Origin: G965215145 sp965215145
GTDB taxonomy: Bacteria; Bacteroidota; Rhodothermia; Rhodothermales; JANQRZ01
Length of the DNA stretch: 64,000 nucleotides
Direction: 5' to 3'
Assembly (NCBI GenBank): GCA_965215145.1
Contig: OZ244038.1
Coordinates: 744,001 to 808,000, forward strand
The notes under the pieces are model-generated. The model saw only the letters and a list, made by a program, of their open reading frames with translations, was not told the DNA's origin and ran no database searches. Below, in pieces: positions 35,338-43,219 of this stretch. The translations under genes and the position numbers were made by a program. The number at the start of each line of letters is the position of its first letter. Positions within the stretch are counted from its first letter, which is position 1.

Positions 35338-36495
35338 ATGTCTTCAGACTTCATCGCGCTCGACGTGCTCCGGGAGGAGCTCCGGCTGGACTCCGCCGAG
35401 GCGGGGCCGAAGAGGACGACGAGCCTCCGCGCCCGCCGCACCCCGCTGGCCGACACCGCCACGCAGCTCGCCGCCCTCGACGCCGTCCCCCTCGCGGGTG
35501 GCCCCACCGGCACCGGCGACTTCGGCGCCGACCTCGCCGCGAGCGGGTGGCCCGCCCTCCGGCCCGCGCCGCTGGAGATCTTCCAGATCAACATCGGCCG
35601 GCTCTGCAACATGACGTGCCGCCACTGCCACGTGGACTCCGGCCCGGACCGCGTCGAGGAGAACATGGACCGCGCCGCCGTCGACGCCTGCCTCGGCGCC
35701 ATCGACGAGATCCTCGCCTCGCCGGACCACGCGCTCCACACCGTCGACGTGACCGGCGGGGCGCCGGAGCTGAACCCCCACTTCGAGTACCTCGTCGACG
35801 AGGCCGTGGCGCGCGGCCTCCACGTCATCGACCGCTGCAACCTCACGATCCTCCTCGTCCGCCGCTACCGGCACCTCCCCGAGTGGCTGGCCGCGCGCGG
35901 CGTCGAGGTCGCGTGCTCCTTGCCGCACTACCGCAAGCTCGGCACGGACGCCCAGCGCGGCGACGGCACCTACGCCAAGAGCATCGAGGCGCTGCGCCGC
36001 CTGAACGCCGCCGGCTACGGCCAGGGCGACCCGGAGCGCGTGCTCACCCTCGTCACCAACCCCGTCGGCGCGTTCCTCGCCGGCAGCCAGGCGTCGCTGG
36101 AGGCGGAGTGGAAGGCGGCCCTGGAGCGGAACCACGGCGTCCGCTTCGACCGGCTCTTCGCGCTCAACAACATGCCGATCTCCCGCTACCTCGAGTGGCT
36201 GCTGGAGAAGGGGCAGGTCGAGGAGTACCTCGGGCGGCTCACGGCGGCGTTCAACCCCGGCACCATCGAGGGCCTCATGTGCCGGAACACGATCTCGGTG
36301 AGCTGGGACGGCCGGCTCTACGACTGCGACTTCAACCAGATGCTGGAGCTCGAAGCGGCCGTGCCGGGGATGCCGCGCCCGCACGTCGCCGACTTCGACC
36401 TCGCGGCGTGGCAGGCCCGCCAGGTCGTGACGGCGCGGCACTGCTACGGCTGCACGGCCGGCGCCGGCTCCTCCTGCGGCGGTGCCACGGCCTGA
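35338..36495 (+). CDS. arsS: Arsenosugar biosynthesis radical SAM protein
   Basis: 385 residues from the ATG at 35338. The radical SAM cluster motif is CNMTCRHCHVD (CxxxCxxC), preceded by QINIGRLC, with the SAM-contacting TGGAPELNPHFEYLV downstream. The C-terminal CYGCTAGAGSSCGG provides the extra cysteines of the ArsS family, together with CRNTISVSWDGRLYDCDFNQM. ArsS adds the 5'-deoxyadenosyl group to methylated arsenic to build arsenosugars. The partner peroxidase-like gene is directly upstream; the methyltransferase arsM is not in the window. Confidence 0.92.
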   Translation: MSSDFIALDVLREELRLDSAEAGPKRTTSLRARRTPLADTATQLAALDAVPLAGGPTGTGDFGADLAASGWPALRPAPLEIFQINIGRLCNMTCRHCHVDSGPDRVEENMDRAAVDACLGAIDEILASPDHALHTVDVTGGAPELNPHFEYLVDEAVARGLHVIDRCNLTILLVRRYRHLPEWLAARGVEVACSLPHYRKLGTDAQRGDGTYAKSIEALRRLNAAGYGQGDPERVLTLVTNPVGAFLAGSQASLEAEWKAALERNHGVRFDRLFALNNMPISRYLEWLLEKGQVEEYLGRLTAAFNPGTIEGLMCRNTISVSWDGRLYDCDFNQMLELEAAVPGMPRPHVADFDLAAWQARQVVTARHCYGCTAGAGSSCGGATA

Positions 36496-36505
36496 TCCCC
36501 GCTCG

Positions 36506-36928
36506 CTATCCCTGCCGGCGGTAGACCGTCCGGTTGCCGCCGGGGTCGGTGAGGACGAGCGTGCCGTCGGTGCGGGTGGCCACCCGCGCGGTGCCGTCGA
36601 GCCCCTCGAACGTCACGGTCCGCCCGCTCACCCGGCCGCGGAACGCGGTGAGGCCGGTGCCTGCACGGCGGTCCTCGCCGGAGAGGGTGACCCGTCCGTA
36701 GGGGTTGAAGACGAGCCGGCGGGTGAGGGCCCCGTTGCGGAGGTCGGCGTCGACCCCAGCCTGGTCCGGCGCGCCGACGGCCTCCCACGCCCCGAGCACT
36801 GAGACGCCATCGATCACGACGTCGCCCTCAGGAGCGACCTCGGCGGTGCTGCCCGTCGCGGTGCATCCCGGGAGAACAGCAAGGAAGCCAACGAGGAGCG
36901 CGACGAGAGGAGCAAGGCGGGCGAGCAT
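36506..36928 (-). CDS. Small lipoprotein of unknown function
   Basis: 140 residues. The signal peptide MLARLAPLVALLVGFLAVLP ends in the lipobox PGCTATG. The mature part is a compact beta-rich domain (LGAWEAVGAPDQAGVDADL, RLVFNPYGRVTLSGED, TVTFEGLDGTARVATRTDGT, VLTDPGGNRTVY) resembling META/lipocalin-like 'stress' lipoproteins in layout, without a specific signature. It is convergent with arsS, 10 bp from its stop codon. Confidence 0.65.
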   Translation of the reverse strand: MLARLAPLVALLVGFLAVLPGCTATGSTAEVAPEGDVVIDGVSVLGAWEAVGAPDQAGVDADLRNGALTRRLVFNPYGRVTLSGEDRRAGTGLTAFRGRVSGRTVTFEGLDGTARVATRTDGTLVLTDPGGNRTVYRRQG

Positions 36929-37009
36929 GGATCGGCGGCGGACGGTGAGCGGACCCGGCGCATGCAGGGACGCGCCATCCCGCGTCCGGTTTCGGGTCCG
37001 AGCGGGGCC

Positions 37010-37759
37010 TCAGCGCCGCCGCGCCACCGGCCCCTCTGAGTCGAGCACGCGCGCGAGGCGGCGGTACGGCAGGCTGACCTCCGACGGCCCCATCGCGTAC
37101 TGCGCGATGGCGTAGGGCGGGAAGAACACCGTCAGGCTGTCCGGCCCGAGCGTAAACGCGGAGAGCACGCCGGCCGTCGGCGGGACGCGCTCCTCGAACA
37201 TCCACTCCGTACCCCCGCGCGCGGCGGCGAGCCGCGCGGTCGCCAGCGCGGCGAGGGTGTCGAGGTAGGCCGTGCCGGGCCGGAACAGCTCGCCGAGGCG
37301 GACGGCGCGGCCGGTGCGGAGGTCGAAGTTGAGCGGGACGCCGACGGTGGTGCCGTGGGCGCCGCCGGTGTAGACGTAGGCGTCGAGGCGGGTGCTGAGG
37401 AGGTCGCCCTGCAACAGCGTCGGCCCGTAGCTCCCCGATACCTCCCCCGTGATCCAGCGATCGGTCTCCGGGTCCCCCGTGAAGTCGTTGAGGTTCGGGC
37501 GGGCGCGGGCGACGAGGGCGGCGACGGAGTCCTCGATGGCCCTGTTGACGCGCGCGACGGCGGCGACGCTGTCGGGCGAGAGGCGCGGGTAGCGGAGGTC
37601 CGCCCGGAAGCTCAGTTCGGCGTCCTCGTCGAAGAACCGCGCCGTGTCGACCCGCACGACGACGGGCACGGGTGGAGCACCCTCCGCAGCGGCCGGCGGC
37701 GGAGGCTCGGGGCCGCGGCAGTCAGCGAGCATGAGGAGAAGGGCGGGAGCGAAACGCAT
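37010..37759 (-). CDS. DUF3298/RsiV-like lipoprotein
   Basis: 249 residues from the ATG at 37759; upstream codons to 37885 are not credible. The short signal ends in MLADCRGPEPP (lipobox Cys). The domain order DUF4163-like (SFRADLRYPRL...VNRAIEDSVAALV) then DUF3298 (STRLDAYVYTGGAHGTTVG, FDLRTGRAVRLGELF, FTLGPDSLTVFFPPYAIAQY) matches the extracytoplasmic part of RsiV/PdaC-type proteins. These bind ligands such as lysozyme in Bacillus; here it is a stand-alone lipoprotein without a sigma factor beside it. Confidence 0.8.
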   Translation of the reverse strand: MRFAPALLLMLADCRGPEPPPPAAAEGAPPVPVVVRVDTARFFDEDAELSFRADLRYPRLSPDSVAAVARVNRAIEDSVAALVARARPNLNDFTGDPETDRWITGEVSGSYGPTLLQGDLLSTRLDAYVYTGGAHGTTVGVPLNFDLRTGRAVRLGELFRPGTAYLDTLAALATARLAAARGGTEWMFEERVPPTAGVLSAFTLGPDSLTVFFPPYAIAQYAMGPSEVSLPYRRLARVLDSEGPVARRR

Positions 37760-37783
37760 TGCGGAGGACGCAAGGGGAATGCG

Positions 37784-37791
37784 CGAATCTA
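37784..37791 (-). promoter_or_regulatory. TAnnTT element (TAGATTCG) upstream of the DUF3298 lipoprotein gene
   Basis: 24 nt before the ATG at 37759 on the minus strand; identical to the octamer at 11590-11597. Confidence 0.35.
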
Positions 37792-37811
37792 TCGCCCCTG
37801 CTGGACCATTC

Positions 37812-37837
37812 GTAGGGGCACGCCGGTGGCGCGCCCG
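37812..37837. repeat. GTAGGGGC-type repeat, partial (copy 7)
   Basis: Starts GTAGGGGCACGCCGG and continues TGGCGCGCCCGC. The left end is intact and the right end diverged. Divergent intergenic region before argS. Confidence 0.5.
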
Positions 37838-37952
37838 CAGGCTGGCGGCGCGGCCCCCAAATTCACCGAATCCCGCCCCGTCCATTCGGCTTCCTCTGCC
37901 CGCTCGGCCCTAACATCAAGCGGACCCCGACCCTGACGCCACGCGTCCCCCG

Positions 37953-39692
37953 ATGCAGGACTACCTCACCGAACGGCTCCGCGCTGCCCTCGCCCGTTTC
38001 GTGGCCGGAGCCCCGGACGACCTCCCGGACGATTTCGACCCGGCCGCCGCCCGGCCCGAGTTCCAGACGCCGAACAACCCCGAGCACGGCGACCTCGCGA
38101 CGAACCTCGCGCTCCAGCTCGCGCGCCCGCTCCGCCGCGCCCCACGCCAGATCGCCGACGGCCTCGCGCAAAACCTCGACCTCGACCCCGCTCGCGTCGG
38201 GGGCGTCGAGGTGGCGGGTCCGGGGTTCCTCAACTTCCGGTTCGCGCAGGACCACCTCGCCGCCGGCGTCTCCGAGATCCTCCGGCGGGGCGACGCCTAC
38301 GGCCGCACCGACGAGGAGGCGCGGAAGACGGCCATCGTCGAGTACGTTTCTGCCAACCCGACGGGGCCGCTCACCGTCGGCCACGGCCGCAACGCCGTCC
38401 TCGGCGACACCATCGCCAACCTCCTCGACTGGACGGGCTACGCCGTCACCAGGGAGTACTACTTCAACGACGCCGGCCGCCAGATGCGCGTCCTCGGCGA
38501 GAGCGTCCGCGCCCGCTACGAGGCGCTCCTCAACCCCGACCTGCCGACGAAGACGCTCGGCGACGGCACGGAGGTGCCCGCCTCGTTCCCGGAGGACGGC
38601 TACCGGGGGGACTACATCACCGAGATCGCGCAGGCCCTCCACGACGAGCACGGCGACGGGCTGATGAACGCCGTCCGCTCGGACGACACCGGGCCGTTCA
38701 AGCGGGCCGCGCAGGAGGCCATCTTCGCCGACATCGAGGCGACGCTCGGCCGGCTCGGGGTGGAGATGGACGCGCACTTCAACGAGGGCGACCTCTACGC
38801 CAACGACGCCGTCTGGCGCGTCGTGGAGAAGCTGCGGGAGCAGGACCTCGCCTACGACGAGGGCGGCGCCGTGTGGTTCAGAACGGGCCGGCTCGGGAAG
38901 ACCGTAAAGGACGAGGACGGCGAGCGCGAGGTCGACACCGTGCTCGTCAAGTCCTCCGGCGAGCCGACCTACCGGCTCCCCGACATCGCCTACCACCTCG
39001 ACAAGCTGGAGCGCGGCTTCGACAAGATCGTGGACGTCTTCGGCGCCGACCACATCGCCACCTACCCCGACGTCGTGCGCGGCGTCGAGGCGCTCGGGGG
39101 GGACGCCTCGAAGATCGAGGTCGTCGTCTACCAGTTCGTCACGCTCGTCCGTGCTGGGCAGCCGGTGAAGATGAGCACGCGGAAGGCCACCTTCGAGACC
39201 CTCGACGACCTCATCGAGGAGGTCGGCGCCGACGTGGTCCGGTTCTTCTTCCTCATGCTCAGCCCCGGCACCCACCTCAACTTCGACCTCGACCTCGCGC
39301 GCGAGGCCGGCGAGAAGAACCCGGTCTTCTACCTCCAGTACGCCCACGCCCGCATCGCGAGCATCCTCCGCAAGGCCGAGGAGACGGGCGTGCCTACCAC
39401 CGACGACCCCGACTGGGACCTCCTCACCCACGAGAGCGAGGCGGCGCTGATGAAGGCTCTCCTCCGGCTGCCCGACCAGATCGCCTCGGCCGCCGAGGCG
39501 TACGAGCCGCACCGCTTGGCGGCCTACCTCCGCGACGTGGCGACGGCCTTCAGCCAGTTCTACCGCGACTGCCACATCGTGGGGGAGGAGGAGCCGCTGG
39601 CCGCCGCTCGCCTCGCCCTCGCCCGCGCCGCGAAGACGGTGTTGAAGAACGGCCTCACCGTCCTCGGCATCTCGGCGCCCGAGCGGATGTGA
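37953..39692 (+). CDS. argS: Arginine-tRNA ligase
   Basis: 579 residues. An N-terminal additional domain (KTPNNPEHGDLATN-like: FQTPNNPEHGDLATNLAL) precedes the class I site with SANPTGPLTVGHGRN (HIGH equivalent, about residue 137). A KMSTRKATF loop (about 406) stands for KMSKS, with the anticodon-binding C-terminal domain last (YLRDVATAFSQFYRDCHIVG). It charges tRNA-Arg and needs tRNA for activation. The last residues GLTVLGISAPERM are typical. It heads a likely operon with the ACT-like gene, ftsX and an acetyltransferase. Confidence 0.95.
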   Translation: MQDYLTERLRAALARFVAGAPDDLPDDFDPAAARPEFQTPNNPEHGDLATNLALQLARPLRRAPRQIADGLAQNLDLDPARVGGVEVAGPGFLNFRFAQDHLAAGVSEILRRGDAYGRTDEEARKTAIVEYVSANPTGPLTVGHGRNAVLGDTIANLLDWTGYAVTREYYFNDAGRQMRVLGESVRARYEALLNPDLPTKTLGDGTEVPASFPEDGYRGDYITEIAQALHDEHGDGLMNAVRSDDTGPFKRAAQEAIFADIEATLGRLGVEMDAHFNEGDLYANDAVWRVVEKLREQDLAYDEGGAVWFRTGRLGKTVKDEDGEREVDTVLVKSSGEPTYRLPDIAYHLDKLERGFDKIVDVFGADHIATYPDVVRGVEALGGDASKIEVVVYQFVTLVRAGQPVKMSTRKATFETLDDLIEEVGADVVRFFFLMLSPGTHLNFDLDLAREAGEKNPVFYLQYAHARIASILRKAEETGVPTTDDPDWDLLTHESEAALMKALLRLPDQIASAAEAYEPHRLAAYLRDVATAFSQFYRDCHIVGEEEPLAAARLALARAAKTVLKNGLTVLGISAPERM

Positions 39693-39704
39693 GGCAGCCC
39701 GGCT

Positions 39705-39731
39705 GGGGCAGCCGCGCAGGGCTGCCCCTAC
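39705..39731. repeat. GTAGGGGC-type repeat (copy 8)
   Basis: GGGGCAGCCGCGCAGGGCTGCCCCTAC written in two parts: left GGGGCAGCC, right GGCTGCCCCTAC. 12 bp after the argS stop. Confidence 0.65.
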
Positions 39732-39750
39732 GGCCGAGGCGCAGGAACCC

Positions 39751-39777
39751 GTAGGGGCGACCCCACGTGGTCGCCCC
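39751..39777. repeat. GTAGGGGC-type repeat (copy 9)
   Basis: Left GTAGGGGCGACCCC, right TGGTCGCCCC; the CTAC end is lost. 19 bp before the ACT-like gene start. Copies 8 and 9 fill the argS-39797 spacer. Confidence 0.65.
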
Positions 39778-39796
39778 CCATCAACGCCTCCCATCA

Positions 39797-40381
39797 ATGG
39801 GCCCTACCGACGTCGTCTACCCCGACTCCGCCGAAGCCGCCGTCGAGGCGCTGGCGCCCGACGCGCGGCGGCGCAGCGTGCTCTCCGTGCGCCACGCCCT
39901 CCAGGCGCTAGCTGATGGGGAGGCCCGCGGCGCGGTCGTGCCCGTCGAGGACGGCGAGGCGGGCAGCGACCCGGCGGTGCTGGACGGGATCGCGCGGCTG
40001 GCGAAGGGCGGGCAGGCGCGGATCGCCGGGGAGCGGTGGGCCGAAGCCGAGCGCGAGGGGGGCACCGTGATGATGCGGTTCCTGCTCGTGGCCTCGGGGG
40101 ATGGGGCCGTCGAGGGGGCGGATAAGACCTCGCTCGTGCTGACGCCGTCGGAGCAGGCGCCGAACGCGCTGTTCCGCGCGCTGACGGCGTTCGTCGGGCG
40201 GCGCCTCACGCTGTACCGGATCGAGCCACGTCCGCTGGCCGGGCAGCCCGGCCGCTACCGCTACCACGTCGACGTGGAGGGGGACGCCGCCGAGGACCCC
40301 CTCGCCGCTGCGCTCGCCGACGCCGGCACGTTCTGCGACGCCACGCTCGTGCTCGGCTCCTTCGTGAGGGCCGAGGTGTAG
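39797..40381 (+). CDS. Short prephenate dehydratase/ACT-like protein, probably not catalytic
   Basis: 194 residues from the ATG at 39797 against about 280 in PheA-type prephenate dehydratases. The C-terminal half is a convincing ACT domain (KTSLVLTPSEQAPNALFRAL, LTLYRIEPRPLAGQPGRYRY). The N-terminal part keeps the PDT-like VRHALQALADGEARGAVVPV but drops most of the catalytic lobe. The conserved T-R-F element appears as VMMRFLLVA, so the threonine needed for catalysis is replaced. No second frame supplies the missing part, so a frameshift does not explain it. It may be an amino-acid-binding regulator; that is inference. Confidence 0.7.
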   Translation: MGPTDVVYPDSAEAAVEALAPDARRRSVLSVRHALQALADGEARGAVVPVEDGEAGSDPAVLDGIARLAKGGQARIAGERWAEAEREGGTVMMRFLLVASGDGAVEGADKTSLVLTPSEQAPNALFRALTAFVGRRLTLYRIEPRPLAGQPGRYRYHVDVEGDAAEDPLAAALADAGTFCDATLVLGSFVRAEV

Positions 40382-40406
40382 AGTGAAGGGCGGGGCGCCG
40401 TGCGGC

Positions 40407-40414
40407 TATCTTAT
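40407..40414 (+). promoter_or_regulatory. TAnnTT element (TATCTTAT) upstream of ftsX
   Basis: 38 nt before the TTG start at 40453, in a 71-bp spacer. No -35 box is evident. Confidence 0.35.
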
Positions 40415-40452
40415 CGCAGCGGCCTCCACCCCCCAAACTCCGCCCTTCCACC

Positions 40453-41343
40453 TTGCCCCTTTCCTACACCGTCCGCGAGGGGCTCTCGGCCTTCCAGCGC
40501 GCCAAGTTCGCCGCGTTCACGGCGACGAGCGCGCTGACGGTCGCCCTCGTCCTGATCGCGCTGTTCGGGCTCGTCGCGTGGCAGGGCGCGCGCGTGACGG
40601 AGTGGCTGCGGCAGCGCGTCGGGCAGGTCGAGCTCCTCCTCTCCGACGTCGCCGACCCACAGCAGACCGAGGCCGTCCGGCTCCGGCTGCTCGCCACGCC
40701 CGGCGTCGAGCGCGTGGCCTACATCTCCCGCGAGGAGGCGAGCGCCGAGTTCCGCGCCGCCTTCGGCGAGGAGGCCGCGCTGCTGCCCGAGGACGCCTTC
40801 CTCCCGGCCTCCTTCCGCGTCCAGCTCACCCCCGACTACGCCGACGCCGACAGCCTCACGGGGCTGACCCAGCGGTTCGCCGAGCTGAACCGGGTGGACG
40901 AGGTGATCTACAACCAGCCGCTGCTCGTGCGCGTGCAGGAGAACCTGCGGGTGTTCACTCCGGCCGCGCTCGGGCTCGGGCTCGTCGTGGTGCTGGCGGC
41001 CCTGTTCCTCGTCGGCAACACGATCCGGCTGACGGTCTACGCGCGGCGGATGCTGATCCGCACGATGAAGCTCGTCGGCGCGACGAACCGGTTCATCCGG
41101 CGGCCCTTCCTCGTCGAGGGGCTGGCGCAGGGGGCGGTGGCGGGGCTCGTGGCGTGCCTGCTGATCGGACCGGTCTACGGGTTCGTGCTCGACGCCGTGC
41201 CGCAACTCCGGCAGCAGGGCTGGCCCGGTGGCTCGCCGGTGTTCACGCTGGCTGGCGTCCTCATGCTCGGCGTCGTGCTCGGCTGGCTCGGCTCGTGGAT
41301 CGCCGTGCGGCGGTTCATCCGCAGCGTCCGCGTAGACCAGTAG
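40453..41343 (+). CDS. ftsX: Cell-division ABC-type permease FtsX
   Basis: 296 residues from TTG at 40453 (reads MPLSYTVREGLSAFQRAKFA); no ATG fits better. Four membrane spans: about residues 22-44, then after the large periplasmic loop (RQRVGQVELLLSDVADPQQT...LTPDYADADSLTG) at about 175-197, 221-243 and 262-284. The ARRMLIRTMKLVGATNRFIR stretch is the conserved FtsX cytoplasmic segment. With FtsE it couples division to peptidoglycan hydrolase activation. No ftsE lies in this window, which is unusual compared with Proteobacteria. Confidence 0.9.
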   Translation: MPLSYTVREGLSAFQRAKFAAFTATSALTVALVLIALFGLVAWQGARVTEWLRQRVGQVELLLSDVADPQQTEAVRLRLLATPGVERVAYISREEASAEFRAAFGEEAALLPEDAFLPASFRVQLTPDYADADSLTGLTQRFAELNRVDEVIYNQPLLVRVQENLRVFTPAALGLGLVVVLAALFLVGNTIRLTVYARRMLIRTMKLVGATNRFIRRPFLVEGLAQGAVAGLVACLLIGPVYGFVLDAVPQLRQQGWPGGSPVFTLAGVLMLGVVLGWLGSWIAVRRFIRSVRVDQ

Positions 41344-41359
41344 CAGGGGACGAGGCCCG

Positions 41360-41866
41360 ATGCCCCTCCACCTCGAACCCACCGACCGCCGGCACGCTCC
41401 GGCCTTCCAGCGCCTCGCCGCCCACCCCGAGGTCGCGGCGACGACGCAGATCCCCCACCCGTACCCGCCCGACGGCGCCGAGCGGTTCGTGGAGGACGTG
41501 GCCCGGCCGGGCCGCGCGGCGGGGACGCTGTTCGCCTTTGTGATAGCGGACGGAGCGGAGGTCGTCGGCCACATCAGCCTGAAACACGTGGACCGCGAGC
41601 GGGGACAGGCCGAGGTCGGCTACTGGGTCGGGCGGCCGTACTGGGGGCGGGGCTACGCGAGCGTCGCCGTATGCGAGGCCGTCCGGATCGCGTTCGAGGA
41701 GATGGGCCTGCGGCGGCTCTACGCCCACGTCCTCGCGCACAACCCCGCGTCGGCGCGGGTACTGGAGAAGGCGGGGTTCGAGCCCGTTGAGCTGGGGCCG
41801 GGGGAGGCGCCGTGCGGCTGCGCCGAGGAGGGGGAGACGCTGGGGTTCGAGTTGAGCCGCGTTTGA
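41360..41866 (+). CDS. GNAT N-acetyltransferase (RimJ/RimL-like)
   Basis: 168 residues, 16 bp after ftsX. GNAT fold: LHLEPTDRRHAPAFQRLAAH at the start, then AEVGYWVGRPYWGRGYASVA containing the acetyl-CoA pyrophosphate loop, and LYAHVLAHNPASARVLEKAG (motif B). This matches the RimJ/RimL-type subgroup that acetylates protein N-termini, antibiotics or small amines; the substrate cannot be read from the sequence. Confidence 0.85.
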   Translation: MPLHLEPTDRRHAPAFQRLAAHPEVAATTQIPHPYPPDGAERFVEDVARPGRAAGTLFAFVIADGAEVVGHISLKHVDRERGQAEVGYWVGRPYWGRGYASVAVCEAVRIAFEEMGLRRLYAHVLAHNPASARVLEKAGFEPVELGPGEAPCGCAEEGETLGFELSRV

Positions 41867-41925
41867 CAGCCCCTCTCGGCCTGCGCGTGGCCCCCTTACG
41901 CGCCACGCCGCGTTGCGCTGCATCA

Positions 41926-41943
41926 CCATAGCTGTGGCTATGG
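41926..41943. terminator. Hairpin between convergent genes
   Basis: Perfect 7-bp stem CCATAGC / GCTATGG with loop TGTG, in the 147-bp gap between the acetyltransferase (plus) and the GH113-like gene (minus). It may end transcripts from both sides. Confidence 0.4.
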
Positions 41944-42013
41944 CTGCTTCGCGCGCCTCACGTGTCGCACTGGGTCCTCACGCTCGGCTTCGCTCGGGTC
42001 CATCCAACGCGGC

Positions 42014-43141
42014 CTACGGCGTGGGGCCGCCCGTCCCTCCGGCTGACCTCTCCTCCCCCGCCTTTCCGAACCACCGGGCGACGACGGCCTCGGCGGGCCG
42101 GCCGCGGAAGCTGTAGCTCGTGGCGACCCAGTCGAATCGGTGCCAGCGGTGCGGGCGCTCGGGCGGGACGACCCACTTCCACAGGACGGCCCCCGCGAAC
42201 CACGGCTCGTCCCACAACGCCCGGAAGAACGCCTCGTACAGCCGCGCCTGCGCCGCCGGATCGGGCTCGACCCCCTCGCGCCGCCCGGACTCCCACGGCT
42301 CGGCGGCGGCGAACGGCATCGGCCGGTACCCGACCTCGGTGAACAGCACCGGCTTCCCCTCCCGCTCCGCGATCTCTCGCAGCATCCGCTCGTGCGGCGC
42401 CCACGCCGCCACCAGCGCCTCGACCCCCGGCACGGCGTCTTTCGATTCTGCCAGGGGGAAGTACGCCTGCACGGCCACGACGTCGAGCGCGTCCCAGAAC
42501 CGGATGTGCTCCAGATCGTCGTGCCAGTTGGCGGCGTAGGTGAGCTCCCCGGAGAACACCCCCCGGACCTCGGCGATGAGGCTGCGCCAGAATGCCTCGC
42601 GCTCGCGCGCCGCCCGCCCCAATTCCGTCCCGACCACGAACAGCGGCGAGCCGATCTCCTCAGCCGTGCGGGCGTGGTGGAGGATCAGCCGGCGGTAGTT
42701 CGCCTCCCACGCCTGCCAGCCCTTCTCCGTCTCGAACCCGATGGTGGCCGACCAGTGCTCGCCGGCGTCGCGGCCGAGCCAGAGCTGCGGTTTGAGTACG
42801 ACGGCCATCCCGCGCGCGGCGGCGTCCGCGGCGAGGGTGCGGGCGGCGGTGGTGCCCTCGGAGTACCACCCCGGCTCGGGGTTGAAGCGGAGGTCCGGGT
42901 CGTCGTGCCCCCGCTGGAAGCCGTAGGGGATGAGCGCCACGTGCCTCACGCCGAGCCGTTCGAGCTCAACCAGGGGGCTCTCGGATGGGCGGTCGACGGC
43001 GTCGAGCGTGACGCCCTGGATGCGGGACGCGACCGGGGCTTCGACGGACGCCGTGGGCGCAACCGGCGCGGGGCGCTCGGCGGCCGTGTCGGCGCAGGCG
43101 CCGAGCACGAGCGCGAGCAGCAGGACGGGCAGGCGTCGCAT
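42014..43141 (-). CDS. GH113-like glycosidase-related lipoprotein
   Basis: 375 residues. The lipoprotein signal MRRLPVLLLALVLGACADT is followed by a TIM-barrel with the GH113-type order: LERLGVRHVALIPYGFQRG, VVLKPQLWLGRDAGEHWSA, FVVGTELGRA (candidate acid/base Glu), LTYAANWHDDLEHIRFWDAL, VAVQAYFPLA, and LFTEVGYRPMPFAAAEPW (candidate nucleophile Glu). Characterised GH113 members are beta-mannanases, but many lipoprotein relatives are untested. Divergent from the PBP gene with 78 bp between starts. Confidence 0.85.
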   Translation of the reverse strand: MRRLPVLLLALVLGACADTAAERPAPVAPTASVEAPVASRIQGVTLDAVDRPSESPLVELERLGVRHVALIPYGFQRGHDDPDLRFNPEPGWYSEGTTAARTLAADAAARGMAVVLKPQLWLGRDAGEHWSATIGFETEKGWQAWEANYRRLILHHARTAEEIGSPLFVVGTELGRAAREREAFWRSLIAEVRGVFSGELTYAANWHDDLEHIRFWDALDVVAVQAYFPLAESKDAVPGVEALVAAWAPHERMLREIAEREGKPVLFTEVGYRPMPFAAAEPWESGRREGVEPDPAAQARLYEAFFRALWDEPWFAGAVLWKWVVPPERPHRWHRFDWVATSYSFRGRPAEAVVARWFGKAGEERSAGGTGGPTP

Positions 43142-43219
43142 GAGCAGTTCCGGCAGAGTCACCCCACCGAACCGGCCTCCCCGGCTACGGTTCAACGTCG
43201 GCATCTCACCTACCCACGC

